Source: Lysobacterales bacterium
Lineage (GTDB): Bacteria; Pseudomonadota; Gammaproteobacteria; Xanthomonadales; Rhodanobacteraceae
Reading direction: 5' to 3'
DNA length: 42,442 nucleotides
NCBI GenBank assembly: GCA_014338185.1
Contig: QUBV01000021.1
Location: forward strand, 1-42,442
The notes beneath the pieces were generated by a model that had not been told where the DNA came from, searched no databases, and worked only from the letters and a program-made list of their open reading frames with translations. The translations under genes and the position numbers were made by a program. Numbering within the stretch: the first letter of the stretch is position 1; the number at the start of each line of letters is the position of its first letter. Positions 8,541 through 16,786 of this stretch are shown piece by piece.

Positions 8541-9236
8541 CTACACGCGGCCGGTCACCGGCAACAACGCGCCGGTGATCGCGCTGGCCTGGTCGGAGGC
8601 GAGGAACAGGATCACCTGCGCCAGTTGTGCGGGGCTGACCCAGCGCTGGAAGTCGGCGTCGGGCATGTCACGGCGGTTGGCGGCTGTGTCGAGAATGCTG
8701 GGCAGCACCGCGTTGACCGTGATGTGGCTGTCCTTGAGTTCCTCGGCGAGTGCCTCGGTGAGTCGAGCGACGCCGGCCTTGGATGCCGCGTAGGCGCCCA
8801 TGCCGGCGCCGGCCTTGTGCGCCGCGTTGGCGCCGATGTTGATGATGCGCCCGGCCGCGCTGTTGCGCAGGTGCGGCAGTGCGGCCTTGCTGGCTGCTGC
8901 GGCGGTGCGCAGGTTGATGCGGTAAAGCAGGTCCCAGGTGTCGAGGTCACCCGCTTCGAGCGTCTGCCAGCGGAAGCTGCCCGCGATGTTGACCAGCGCG
9001 TCCAGTCCGCCGAGGGCGGCGGCCGCGGCGTCGACCGCACGCTGCGCGGCGGCCGCATCGGCCAGGTCGACATTGCCGCAGCTGTGGATGCCCGCGTCCC
9101 GCAGCGGGGCCGGCGCACTCGCCGCATGATCGATGCCGGCGACGCGGGCGCCGGCCGCATGCGCCGCGAGCGCCACCGCGCTGCCGAGCGCGCCGAAGGC
9201 GCCGGTGATGAGGATGCGCTTGTCCTGCAGGTTCAT
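8541..9236 (-). CDS. Short-chain dehydrogenase/reductase (SDR), catalytic Ser missing
   Basis: 231 residues, starting at the ATG at 9236 with a GGAG about 8 nt upstream. The Rossmann fold is plain: the cofactor loop TGAFGALG (residues 11-18), then NVDLAD, then NIAG in place of NNAG, then the YAASK catalytic Tyr/Lys pair, and VLPSILDT near the end. The classical catalytic Ser, 13 residues before the Tyr, is replaced by Ala: the segment reads NIGANAAHKAGAGMGAYAASK. This resembles dihydropteridine-reductase-like SDRs more than classical alcohol-type SDRs. The cofactor is probably NAD(H) or NADP(H); the substrate is unknown. Confidence 0.85.
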   Translation of the reverse strand: MNLQDKRILITGAFGALGSAVALAAHAAGARVAGIDHAASAPAPLRDAGIHSCGNVDLADAAAAQRAVDAAAAALGGLDALVNIAGSFRWQTLEAGDLDTWDLLYRINLRTAAAASKAALPHLRNSAAGRIINIGANAAHKAGAGMGAYAASKAGVARLTEALAEELKDSHITVNAVLPSILDTAANRRDMPDADFQRWVSPAQLAQVILFLASDQASAITGALLPVTGRV

Positions 9237-9402
9237 GCGATGGGCTCCCGTGGGCTGGAAGCCCGATCATAGGACAGTGGCGTGCCGGCACACGCGATGG
9301 TGCAGCCAAAAGCCCGTTGCCGCCCGCGAATCGCCCGCCTCGTTCCCGCAGGCGGCCCGTCCGCGGCGCTGCAATGCGCTCCATCCACGCACCGGAGCGC
9401 AC

Positions 9403-10743
9403 ATGGCCATGCAACTGGCAGGCAATGCAACGATCAAGGTGGCCGGCATCGCCGTGCTGGCGCTGCTCATGCTGATTCCATTGGCCAAGGTCGAAGGTCT
9501 GGTGCAGGAGCGCCAGCAGCGCGCGAGCGAGGCCACGGCGCAGATCGCGCAGCGCTGGGGCGCGGTGCAGTACGTCGGTGGCGCGGTGCTCGTGGTGCCG
9601 GTGCGGCGCACGATCGAAGTGCCCGCCGGTGAGGCTGGCGCCGACGAACACGGCAGTGCCGCGCGCCGCACCCGCACGGTCGAACTCAACCACTACCTGC
9701 TGCCCGAGCGCCTGGACGCGCGCGCGGTGCTGCAGCCGGAATTGCGCAGCTACGGCCTGTACAGCAGCGTGGTGTATCTGGCCGAAATCACCGTCCAGGG
9801 TCACTTCAATCGGCGTGACCTGGCCCAGTTCGCGCGCGACGGCGGTGAGCCGCAGTGGCAGCGTGCGCAATTGCATGTGCCGATCGCCGACGTGCATGGC
9901 ATCCGGCGCGCGTCGCCGATGCGGCTGGGCGAGGTCGCGCACGAGTTCGAGCCCAGCGGCCATGGCGTGGGCGACCTTGCCGCGATCACCGTGCCGTGGC
10001 CCGAACTCGTGGGCCAGGGCGCCGGGCCGGTCCTGCCGTTCGCGTTCGAGCTCACGCTGGCCGGCAGCGAGCGCATCGCATGGTTGCCGCTCGCGCGCAA
10101 CACCCAGGTCCAGGTCGCAGGGGCGTGGCCCGATCCCGGCTTCGATGGCGAGTTCCTGCCAGCGCAGCGCCAGCTCACCGCCGATGGCTTCAGCGCGCAG
10201 TGGCAGGTGCTCGATCTCAACCGCTCGATCGCGCAGTTCGGGCCCGAGCGCGGCGTCAACCTGCGCGGCAGCGAGTTCGGCGTGAGCCTGCTGCGCCCGG
10301 TCGGGCCATACCAGAGCAACACGCGTGCCGGCAAGTACGGCGTCCTGTTCGTGGTGTTCACCTTCGCTACCTTCTTCCTGTTCGAGATCCTGCGCGGCCT
10401 GCGCCTGCATCCGTTGCAGTACCTGCTGGTGGGCGCGGCGCTGTGCACCTTCTACGTGCTGCTGCTGGCCCTGTCCGAGCACATCGGGTTTGCGCTGTCG
10501 TATGCGCTCGCGGCGCTCGCGATCGCGCTGCTCATCGGCAGCTATGCCGCGGCGGTGCTGCGCCAGCGGCGCAGCGGTGCGGCGCTCGGGATGCTCGTCG
10601 CGGTGGTCTATGCACTGCTGTACGGGCTCATCGTCAGCGAAGACTACGCGCTGCTCATGGGCGCGCTCGCGCTGCTCGCCGCATTGGCCGCGGTGATGCT
10701 GCTCACGCGCAAGGTCGACTGGTATGCCTTGGGCGCACGGTGA
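9403..10743 (+). CDS. creD: Inner membrane protein CreD
   Basis: 446 residues. The ATG at 9403 follows CGGAG with a 5-nt gap. The protein opens with one transmembrane helix (residues 8-25), followed by a large periplasmic domain with the CreD-family blocks YVGGAVLVVPV, LRSYGLYSSVVYLAEITVQGHF and the Asn/Gly-rich SNTRAGKYGVLFVVFTF. At least five transmembrane helices fill the C-terminal third. CreD is known from the CreBC two-component regulon and affects envelope stability and beta-lactam response in other bacteria. No creB or creC is adjacent, so how it is controlled here is unknown. tsaB begins 28 bp downstream. Confidence 0.9.
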   Translation: MAMQLAGNATIKVAGIAVLALLMLIPLAKVEGLVQERQQRASEATAQIAQRWGAVQYVGGAVLVVPVRRTIEVPAGEAGADEHGSAARRTRTVELNHYLLPERLDARAVLQPELRSYGLYSSVVYLAEITVQGHFNRRDLAQFARDGGEPQWQRAQLHVPIADVHGIRRASPMRLGEVAHEFEPSGHGVGDLAAITVPWPELVGQGAGPVLPFAFELTLAGSERIAWLPLARNTQVQVAGAWPDPGFDGEFLPAQRQLTADGFSAQWQVLDLNRSIAQFGPERGVNLRGSEFGVSLLRPVGPYQSNTRAGKYGVLFVVFTFATFFLFEILRGLRLHPLQYLLVGAALCTFYVLLLALSEHIGFALSYALAALAIALLIGSYAAAVLRQRRSGAALGMLVAVVYALLYGLIVSEDYALLMGALALLAALAAVMLLTRKVDWYALGAR

Positions 10744-10756
10744 GGCCGGAGCGGCT

Positions 10757-10765
10757 TGCTAGAAT
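10757..10765 (+). promoter_or_regulatory. Extended -10 promoter element immediately before tsaB
   Basis: TGCTAGAAT is a TGn-extended -10 hexamer (TAGAAT at 10760-10765). Transcription would be expected to start about 6-8 nt later, at or next to the tsaB ATG at 10772. No Shine-Dalgarno lies at normal spacing, so a leaderless mRNA is possible. The -35 region is weak. The same nine bases occur upstream of purM. Confidence 0.5.
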
Positions 10766-10771
10766 CGCGCC

Positions 10772-11467
10772 ATGAACCTGCTGGCGCTGGAAACCTCCAC
10801 CGAGTCCTGCTCGGTGGCCCTGCTGTGCGGCGAGCGAGTCATCGCGCGCAGCGAGCTGGCGCCGCGCCGCCACGCCGAGCTGCTGCTGCCGATGTGCGAC
10901 GCGGTGCTGGCCGAGGCGGGGCTTGCGCGCAGCGCGCTCGACGGCATCGCCGTCGGGCGTGGGCCCGGCGCATTCACCGGCGTGCGCCTGGCGATCGCGG
11001 CCGCGCAAGGCATGGCGCTCGCGCTCGACCTGCCGGTCGTGCCGGTGTCGTCACTGGCCGCGCTGGCGATGCAGGCGCCGCATGATGGCGCGGCGATCCT
11101 CGCGGTGATCGATGCGCGCATGGGCGAGATCTATGCCGGCACCTTCACGCGCGGCAGCCAGGGCCTGGTGGTGGCCTCCGGCGCCGAGACGGTCGGTACG
11201 GCCGCGGCGCTCGACCTGCCCCAAGCCCACGCCTGGGCCGTGGTCGGCAGCGGCTGGACGAGTTACGCCCAGGTGCTGTGCACGCGCCTGCCCACGGCAC
11301 CGGTCTGGGCCGACGGCGCGCGCTACCCGCAGGCCGCCGATGTCGCCGTGCTCGCCGCGCCGGTGCTGCGCGCGGGGCAGGGCGTGGCGCCCGAGCACGC
11401 ATTGCCGGTGTACCTGCGCGACAAGGTGGCCCTGACGCTGGCCGAACAGCAGCACGCGCGCGGTTGA
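10772..11467 (+). CDS. tsaB: tRNA threonylcarbamoyladenosine biosynthesis protein TsaB
   Basis: 231 residues, matching E. coli TsaB (YeaZ). Family blocks are MNLLALETSTESCSVALL at the N-terminus, RRHAELLLPMCDAVLAEAG, GRGPGAFTGVRLAIAAAQGMALALDLPVVPVSSLAALA (about 66-105) and IDARMGEIYAG. TsaB is the inactive Hsp70/actin-like partner that dimerises with TsaD and works with TsaE to make t6A37 on ANN-decoding tRNAs in the cytoplasm. The start at 10772 lies directly after a TAGAAT -10 box and has no Shine-Dalgarno. It is convergent with ptsI. Confidence 0.95.
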   Translation: MNLLALETSTESCSVALLCGERVIARSELAPRRHAELLLPMCDAVLAEAGLARSALDGIAVGRGPGAFTGVRLAIAAAQGMALALDLPVVPVSSLAALAMQAPHDGAAILAVIDARMGEIYAGTFTRGSQGLVVASGAETVGTAAALDLPQAHAWAVVGSGWTSYAQVLCTRLPTAPVWADGARYPQAADVAVLAAPVLRAGQGVAPEHALPVYLRDKVALTLAEQQHARG

Positions 11468-11644
11468 GTGCGCCACGCTGCGCGCCGGTCCTGCCGCGCC
11501 AGGCAGCGGGCGGGTTGCAAGGGCTCACTCCGCGACGGGCCCGACGCAGCGACCGCCCACATGGGCCCGTGCGCGCGCGCCGCAATCGGATGCGGTGTCC
11601 GGACCCGCGGGTGAAGTCCGTCCCTGCGGCAGCCAAACGGTTGC

Positions 11645-13393
11645 TCAGGCGCTGGTGGCTGCACTTGCCGCCATGCGCGCGAGCACGGCTTCGATGCGCG
11701 CGCGCGTAGGGGCGCGCAGCAGCGCCGCGGCATGCTTGCGCAGCGCGCCGCGATCGAGCGTGGCGATCAGCTCGCGCACTTCCAGCAGCACCCCCGGATG
11801 CATGCTGAAGTCGGTGAGTCCGAGTGCGAGCAGCAGCGCCGTGTAGCGACGGTCACCGGCCATCTCGCCGCACAGGCTCACGGGCTTGCGCGCGCGCTGC
11901 GCGATGGTGATGGTCTGTGCGAGCAGGCGCAGCACCGCCGGATGCAGCGGATCGTACAGGTCGGCCAGGTGGTCGTTGTTGCGATCGATCGCGAGCGTGT
12001 ACTGCACCAGGTCGTTGGTGCCGATCGCGACGAAGTCGAGCTGGCGGATCATGCCCGGCAGCGCGATCGCCGCGGCCGGGACCTCGATCATCGCGCCCAG
12101 CTCCACGTGTTCGGCGATTTCGTGCCCGGCGCTGCGCAGGTCGCGCGCGCATTCGCGCAGCAGCGCGCGCATTTGGGTCATTTCCTCGCTCGCACACACC
12201 ATCGGCACGAGGATGCGCACCGGGCCGTAGGCCGATGCGCGCAGAATCGCGCGCAGCTGCGTGCGCATGAGCTGCGGGTGGCGCAGCGACAGGCGCACGC
12301 CGCGCACGCCGAGCGCGGGATTGTCCTCGGGGTCGAGCATGAGCACGCTGTTGTCGGCCTTGTCCGCGCCCAGGTCGAGCGTGCGGATCGTCACCGGCAG
12401 GCCGCCCATGCCGAGCACGAGCGTGCGGTAGGCGAGGAACTGCTCGTCCTCGTCGGGCAGTTCGCGCCGCTGCAGGAACAGGAACTCGGTGCGGTACAGG
12501 CCGATGCCGACGGCACCGCTGGCGCGCGCGAGCGCGACGTCGGCGGCCGATTCGGCGTTGGCCCACAGCGCGATCTCGACCCCGTCGCGCGTGCGGGTAT
12601 CGCGCTCGGCCAGCAGCGCGAGCTGGCGGCTGCGCTGCAGGCTGTCGCGCTGCCAGGCGCGGAAGCGCGCCAGGTCGGCGGAGCTGGGATGGACGATGAC
12701 CTCGCCGCTGTCGCCATTGATGAGGATGAGGTCGTTCTCGGCGATCGCGCCCAGGGCATCGTGCGCGGCCACCACCATCGGCAGGTGCAGCGAGCGCGCG
12801 AGGATCGCGCCATGCGAGACGCGGCTGCCCGAGCTGAGCACCACGCCGAGCACGCCGGCCTCGGCCAGTGGCACCAGTTCCGCGGGCGCGACGGTATCGC
12901 TCACGAGGATTTCGCCGATGCGCGAGGCGAGCTTGCGCTCCTCGCTGCTGGAGTCCCGTTGCAGGCCCGCCTGCACGCGCGCGATGACCTGTTCGACGTC
13001 TTCCTTGCGGCTGCGCAGGTAGGGATCGTCCATCGCCTCGAACACCGCGACGAGGCGGTCGCGCTGCAGCTTGAGCGCGGCGCTGGCGCGGTAGCCGCCC
13101 TGGCGGATCAGGTCGTAGATGCCGCTGGTGAGCTCGCGGTCGGCGAGCATGAGGCTGTGCGCGTCGATGAACTCGGCCACCTCGCGTGCCATCGAGCCGT
13201 GCAGGCGGTCGCGCAGCACGCCCAACTCCTCGCGCGCGAGCTCGATCGCGCGGCGCAGGCGCTCGATCTCGTCGTCGATCTCGGCGGCCGGCAACGGCCG
13301 CTCGTCGACGAGGTAGCGGCTGGGGCGTTCCAGCCTGGCACGGCCCAGGGCCATGCCACGCGAAGCACCACTGCCGGTCAGTACGAGTCGCAC
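11645..13393 (-). CDS. ptsI: Phosphoenolpyruvate-protein phosphotransferase (enzyme I)
   Basis: 582 residues from a GTG start at 13393, with AGGA 10 nt upstream. The open frame begins here, and the first residues (MRLVLTGSGASRGMALGRAR) match enzyme I N-termini. The HPr-binding and phosphohistidine domain carries His194 in SGSRVSHGAILARSL. The C-terminal PEP-binding barrel carries YRTEFLFL, GTNDLVQYTLAIDRNN and the catalytic Cys508 in VSLCGEMAGD. There is no N-terminal GAF domain, so this is the PtsI form rather than PtsP (EI-Ntr). It moves phosphate from PEP to HPr. It is the last gene of the minus-strand rpoN/PTS series; two hairpins separate it from ptsH. Confidence 0.95.
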   Translation of the reverse strand: MRLVLTGSGASRGMALGRARLERPSRYLVDERPLPAAEIDDEIERLRRAIELAREELGVLRDRLHGSMAREVAEFIDAHSLMLADRELTSGIYDLIRQGGYRASAALKLQRDRLVAVFEAMDDPYLRSRKEDVEQVIARVQAGLQRDSSSEERKLASRIGEILVSDTVAPAELVPLAEAGVLGVVLSSGSRVSHGAILARSLHLPMVVAAHDALGAIAENDLILINGDSGEVIVHPSSADLARFRAWQRDSLQRSRQLALLAERDTRTRDGVEIALWANAESAADVALARASGAVGIGLYRTEFLFLQRRELPDEDEQFLAYRTLVLGMGGLPVTIRTLDLGADKADNSVLMLDPEDNPALGVRGVRLSLRHPQLMRTQLRAILRASAYGPVRILVPMVCASEEMTQMRALLRECARDLRSAGHEIAEHVELGAMIEVPAAAIALPGMIRQLDFVAIGTNDLVQYTLAIDRNNDHLADLYDPLHPAVLRLLAQTITIAQRARKPVSLCGEMAGDRRYTALLLALGLTDFSMHPGVLLEVRELIATLDRGALRKHAAALLRAPTRARIEAVLARMAASAATSA

Positions 13394-13416
13394 GCGCGCG
13401 TTTTCCTGGTGGATGG

Positions 13417-13440
13417 CGCCGCGGCGTTCCGTCCGCGGCG
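13417..13440 (-). repeat. Hairpin between ptsH and ptsI (promoter-distal)
   Basis: A perfect 8-bp stem (13417-13424 with 13433-13440) with an 8-nt loop lies in the 99-bp ptsH-ptsI spacer, upstream of the ptsI GTG. No U tract follows on the minus strand. It may act on mRNA processing or as a weak attenuator. Confidence 0.45.
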
Positions 13441-13456
13441 GGATTCAATCGCTGAT

Positions 13457-13473
13457 GGCGGGCGCGGCCCGCC
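13457..13473 (-). repeat. Hairpin just after ptsH
   Basis: A perfect 7-bp all-GC stem (GGCGGGC with GCCCGCC) with a 3-nt loop, 19 nt after the ptsH stop. With the second hairpin nearby it could stabilise the ptsH 3' end or partly terminate transcription, lowering ptsI relative to ptsH. That effect is inferred. Confidence 0.45.
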
Positions 13474-13492
13474 GGCCTCGGGCCCGGGGCGG

Positions 13493-13762
13493 CTACTGGC
13501 CCTCGTCGAACTTTCGCTCGAACAGGTCCACCAGCGCCGCCATCGCGGCCGCCTCGTCGGGACCTTCGGTGCGCAGCTTGAGCGCCACGCCCAAACCGGC
13601 CGCGAGCATCATCACGCCCATGATGCTCTTGGCGTTGACTTCCTTGCCGCGGCAGCTGATGAACGCGCTCGACTGGAAGCCGTGCAAGGTCTGCACGAGC
13701 TTGGCCGAGGCGCGCGCATGCAGGCCGAGCTTGTTGGTGATGACGATGTCCTTTTCGATCAT
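13493..13762 (-). CDS. ptsH: Phosphocarrier protein HPr
   Basis: 89 residues, the usual HPr length. His15 in LGLHARASAKL is the site phosphorylated by enzyme I. Ser46 in VNAKSIMGVM is the site expected to be phosphorylated by HPr kinase, whose gene is two genes upstream. GGAG lies just before the ATG at 13762, unusually close. The gene follows the mannose-type EIIA gene by 27 bp. With both phosphorylation sites intact this HPr can integrate PEP level (His) and ATP/metabolite level (Ser). Confidence 0.96.
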   Translation of the reverse strand: MIEKDIVITNKLGLHARASAKLVQTLHGFQSSAFISCRGKEVNAKSIMGVMMLAAGLGVALKLRTEGPDEAAAMAALVDLFERKFDEGQ

Positions 13763-13789
13763 GGCTCCGGTGGATGGTCCAGTGGCAAC

Positions 13790-14182
13790 TCAGGGGTGGT
13801 CGACGACGATGCCGCCGCGGCCGCCGTGGGCGGCGGTCTGGGCCAGCTCGTCGAGCGATTGTTCGGGGTAGTTGAGGACACGCAGCAGCATGGGCAGGTT
13901 CAATCCCGACACGCAGCGCATGTGCACGCCCAGCTGCGGCAGGCGCTGGGCGATGTTGCAGGGCGTGGCGCCGTAGATGTCCGACAGCACGAGCACGCCA
14001 TCGCCGTGGTCGAGCTCGCGCGCGCTGGCCGCGGCCGCGCGCAGGCGCTGTTCGGGATCGTCGTTGGCGCCGATCTCCTGCACGTCCAGCGGCAGCGGCA
14101 GGCGCCCGAGCACGTGGCGCGCGGCATTGACCAGCGCCGCACCCATCGACTCATGGGTCATCAACAACACGCCTACGCTCAT
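13790..14182 (-). CDS. PTS mannose/fructose-type EIIA component
   Basis: 130 residues, matching a free-standing EIIA-Man domain. The active-site His10 is in VLLMTHESMG. LSDIYGATPCNIA and CVSGLNLPMLLRVL are the other family blocks. It would take phosphate from HPr-His15. The IIB, IIC and IID partners of a mannose permease are absent from the window, so the phosphorylation state probably serves regulation. It is co-directional with rapZ (13 bp upstream) and ptsH (27 bp downstream). Confidence 0.92.
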   Translation of the reverse strand: MSVGVLLMTHESMGAALVNAARHVLGRLPLPLDVQEIGANDDPEQRLRAAAASARELDHGDGVLVLSDIYGATPCNIAQRLPQLGVHMRCVSGLNLPMLLRVLNYPEQSLDELAQTAAHGGRGGIVVDHP

Positions 14183-14195
14183 GCCACGGCATCCA

Positions 14196-15071
14196 TCACG
14201 ACAGTTCCCGATGATACGTCAGCACCTGCCGGTGTTCGCCACGGCAGTTGCGGGCGAGCCGCTCGACCAGGTACACCGAGCGGTGGCGCCCGCCGGTGCA
14301 GCCGATGCAGATCGTCACGTAGCTGCGGCCATCGCTGTCGAATCCGGGCAGCCAGCGCTGCAGCAGCGCCTCGATGTCGTCGGCGTAGGCGGTGACTTCG
14401 GCGCGCGCTTCGAGCCAGTCGCGCACCGGGGCGTCGCGACCCGACAGCGGCCGCAGCCGGGCGTCCCAGTGCGGGTTGGGCAGGTTGCGCGCGTCGAACA
14501 GGAAGTCGGCCTCGGGCGGTACGCCGCGCCGGTAGGCAAAGGACTCGAACAGCAGGGTCATGATGCCGGGCGTGAGGTCCATTTCGGCGATCACGACGCG
14601 ACGCAGCTGGTGCACGTTGAGCGTGCTGGTGTCGACCACGTGGTCGGCCAGTGCGACCAGCGGCCGCAGCTGGCGCCGCTCCTCGACCAGCGCCTCGGCC
14701 AGGCTCAGGCCCTGCTCCGACAGCGGATGGCGGCGGCGGGTCTCGGCGTAGCGCTTGATCAGCACCTCGTCGGCCGCGTCGAGGAAGATGAGCCGGTACG
14801 CCACGCCCAGCCGCGCGAGGTCGCCGAGCACCTGCGGCAGGCGGTCGCGCTGCTCGGCGCGGTTGCGCACATCCACGCCGACCGCGAGCTTGCCCGGCGC
14901 GCCGGCCTCGACCAGCGCCGGAATCAGCGGCGCGGGCAGGTTGTCCACGCAGTAGTAACCGAGGTCCTCGAGCGTGCGCAGCGCCACGCTCTTGCCCGAG
15001 CCGGACAGGCCGCTCACGATGATGAGCTGGCGCGCGTTGTCGCGCCGCGGAGGGTGCGTGTCGTCTACCAT
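14196..15071 (-). CDS. rapZ: RNase adapter / nucleotide-binding protein RapZ
   Basis: 291 residues from the ATG at 15071, against about 284 in E. coli. Longer upstream reading gives a Pro/Arg-rich stretch unlike the family. Walker A is GLSGSGKS (21-28). Conserved blocks are [40 protein letters not shown], the [12 protein letters not shown] segment and the C-terminal [21 protein letters not shown]. In E. coli, RapZ guides RNase E to the GlmZ sRNA and senses glucosamine-6-phosphate; here the target is unknown. Its start overlaps the end of hprK by 7 bp, suggesting translational coupling. Confidence 0.95.
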   Translation of the reverse strand: MVDDTHPPRRDNARQLIIVSGLSGSGKSVALRTLEDLGYYCVDNLPAPLIPALVEAGAPGKLAVGVDVRNRAEQRDRLPQVLGDLARLGVAYRLIFLDAADEVLIKRYAETRRRHPLSEQGLSLAEALVEERRQLRPLVALADHVVDTSTLNVHQLRRVVIAEMDLTPGIMTLLFESFAYRRGVPPEADFLFDARNLPNPHWDARLRPLSGRDAPVRDWLEARAEVTAYADDIEALLQRWLPGFDSDGRSYVTICIGCTGGRHRSVYLVERLARNCRGEHRQVLTYHRELS

Positions 15072-16018
15072 GGCGGCAGGCGGCGCATCTGGTGCGCCTG
15101 GCGGTCGATGAAGGTCTGGGCCGGATCGAAGCCCTTGCTTTTGAGCAGGTGGCTGCGCACGGCGGCCTCGCACAGCACCGCGATGTTGCGGCCGGGCGCG
15201 ACCGGAATCACGATTTGCGGCACCGGCACGTCGAGCACTTCGCGATAGCCGACGTCACCGGTGAGACGCATCATCGGGTCGCTCGCAGGCGCGTCCAGGC
15301 GCTGCGGTTCCAGGTGCACGATCAGGCGCAGGTACTTGGAGGGCTTGACCGCGGTGTGGCCGAACATGTCGCGCACGTTGAGCACGCCCAGGCCGCGCAC
15401 CTCGAGCAGGTCGCGCAGCATTTCCGGGCAGGTGCCGTCGATCACGTCCGGTGCGATCAGCGTGAACTCGGGCGCATCGTCGGCCACCAGGCGATGGCCG
15501 CGCGTGAGCAGCTCCAGCGCGAGCTCGCTCTTGCCGGTGCCGCTTTCGCCGGTGATGAGCACGCCGATCGAATACACCTCCATGAGCACGCCGTGCAGCG
15601 TGGTCTGGCGCGCGAGCATGCGCGCGAGCTGGTACTGCAGGTAGGTGAGCAGCTCATGGCCGCGCTTGGGGCTGATCCACAGCGGCGTGTGGGTTTCCTC
15701 GGCGCTTTCGCGCAGGTCGGCCGGAATGGCCTGGTCCTTGGTCACCAGCAGCGCGGTCGGCTTGGAGGCGAAGATCTTCTGCACGGTTTCCCAGCGCTGG
15801 CGCGGTTCCAGCGCGTCGAGGTAGCGCAGTTCCTCGGTGCCGATGATCTGCACCTTGTTGGGATAGATGATGTTGAGGTAGCCGACCATCGATGGCCGGC
15901 GGTCCATCGAGCTGTCGATCTCGATCGCGCGTTCTTCGCCGCGCATGCCCGCGACCCAGCGCAGGTCGAAGCGCGCGCCGATCGCATCGAACAGTTGGCG
16001 GGCGGTGAGGCGATCCAT
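15065..16018 (-). CDS. hprK: HPr kinase/phosphorylase
   Basis: 317 residues. The N-terminal half is the HprK N domain. The catalytic half carries HGVLMEV (142-148), the P-loop GESGTGKS (157-164), LVADDAPEF and the family signature [15 protein letters not shown]. The enzyme phosphorylates Ser46 of HPr with ATP and removes it by phosphorolysis. In Firmicutes this serves catabolite repression through CcpA; in Proteobacteria it appears with regulatory PTS genes and its output is less clear. It is placed between ptsN and rapZ, in line with other Lysobacterales. Confidence 0.95.
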   Translation of the reverse strand: MDRLTARQLFDAIGARFDLRWVAGMRGEERAIEIDSSMDRRPSMVGYLNIIYPNKVQIIGTEELRYLDALEPRQRWETVQKIFASKPTALLVTKDQAIPADLRESAEETHTPLWISPKRGHELLTYLQYQLARMLARQTTLHGVLMEVYSIGVLITGESGTGKSELALELLTRGHRLVADDAPEFTLIAPDVIDGTCPEMLRDLLEVRGLGVLNVRDMFGHTAVKPSKYLRLIVHLEPQRLDAPASDPMMRLTGDVGYREVLDVPVPQIVIPVAPGRNIAVLCEAAVRSHLLKSKGFDPAQTFIDRQAHQMRRLPPW

Positions 16019-16106
16019 CGGAAATTGCCGCAGGCGGGTGGTCGACCGGCGCAGTGTAACCCAGCCGCCTGCGCGCGCCGGCGCACCCTTGCGGCCGCGG
16101 CGCGGC

Positions 16107-16562
16107 TCAGGCGTTGGCGCGCAGCGCGCCGCGCAGGGTGGCCAGCAGCGCGGCGGGGTCGGTGGCCGCGCGCAGCGCCGTGGTCACCTCGCCATCGGAA
16201 AACAGCTCGGCCAGCTCGGCCAGCAACTTGAGGTGCTGGTCGGTGAAATGCGCGGGGACCAGCAACACCGCGACGAGATCGACCGCGATGCCGTCATCGG
16301 CGCCGAAATCGATCGGCGTGGCCAGGCGCACGAATGCGGCGCTGGCCTGCTCGACCGCGCTGCTGCGGCCGTGCGGGATCGCCACGCCGTGGCCGAGCCC
16401 GGTGCCACCGAGCCGTTCGCGCGCGCGCAGCGCATCGCGCACCGCGCCGGCGTCGGCACTGCCCGCGAGCAGCGCGGCGAGCTGCTCGATGAGATCGTTC
16501 TTGTCGCGCGCGGCAAGGTCGGTACGGACCCGTTCCACGGACAGCAGGTCGAGGAAAGGCAT
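16107..16562 (-). CDS. ptsN: PTS nitrogen-regulatory EIIA (EIIA-Ntr)
   Basis: 151 residues. The EIIA-fructose/Ntr domain covers the whole chain. His64 in [11 protein letters not shown] is the expected phosphorylation site, within the family pattern [23 protein letters not shown]-Ntr has no transport role; in other Proteobacteria it regulates potassium uptake, sigma-54-dependent processes and stringent control through protein contacts. It lies between hpf and hprK in the rpoN cluster. No Shine-Dalgarno precedes the ATG at 16562. A TGCTAGACT element upstream may be its own promoter. Confidence 0.95.
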   Translation of the reverse strand: MPFLDLLSVERVRTDLAARDKNDLIEQLAALLAGSADAGAVRDALRARERLGGTGLGHGVAIPHGRSSAVEQASAAFVRLATPIDFGADDGIAVDLVAVLLVPAHFTDQHLKLLAELAELFSDGEVTTALRAATDPAALLATLRGALRANA

Positions 16563-16601
16563 GTGTCAAGGCGCGCGTCGGCGCAAGCGGACAACCCCGA
16601 C

Positions 16602-16610
16602 AGTCTAGCA
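16602..16610 (-). promoter_or_regulatory. Possible extended -10 element upstream of ptsN
   Basis: On the minus strand this reads TGCTAGACT, one base different from the TGCTAGAAT found before tsaB and purM. It would start transcription about 33 nt before the ptsN ATG. The -35 region is weak. Confidence 0.35.
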
Positions 16611-16710
16611 GGCAGCCATCGTCCGTGGTCCGCCCGTACCGGATCGCCGCGGTGGCCAGCTGGGTGACGCCGCGCCGTCGCTGCGGCGCGGCCACGCGGC
16701 CGGGCCGCGG

Positions 16711-16743
16711 GCGGACCAGGTGCGCGCTGCGTACCTGGTCCGC
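16711..16743 (-). terminator. Long stem-loop downstream of hpf
   Basis: A perfect 11-bp inverted repeat (16711-16721 with 16733-16743) with an 11-nt loop begins 43 nt after the hpf stop on the minus strand. No T tract follows, so it may be a Rho-dependent or leaky terminator, or an mRNA end stabiliser, between hpf and ptsN. A separate ptsN promoter candidate downstream fits that reading. Confidence 0.45.
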
Positions 16744-16786
16744 GTGCGATGTGGGTCAGTGGGCGGGGTCCGCGGCCCGCCGGCCT

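Noticed and set aside
11732..14395. 887-codon plus-strand open frame spanning ptsI, ptsH and EIIA
   Set aside because: It is the antisense shadow of three well-recognised PTS genes; its text is rich in His, Arg, Ala and Gln with no domain.
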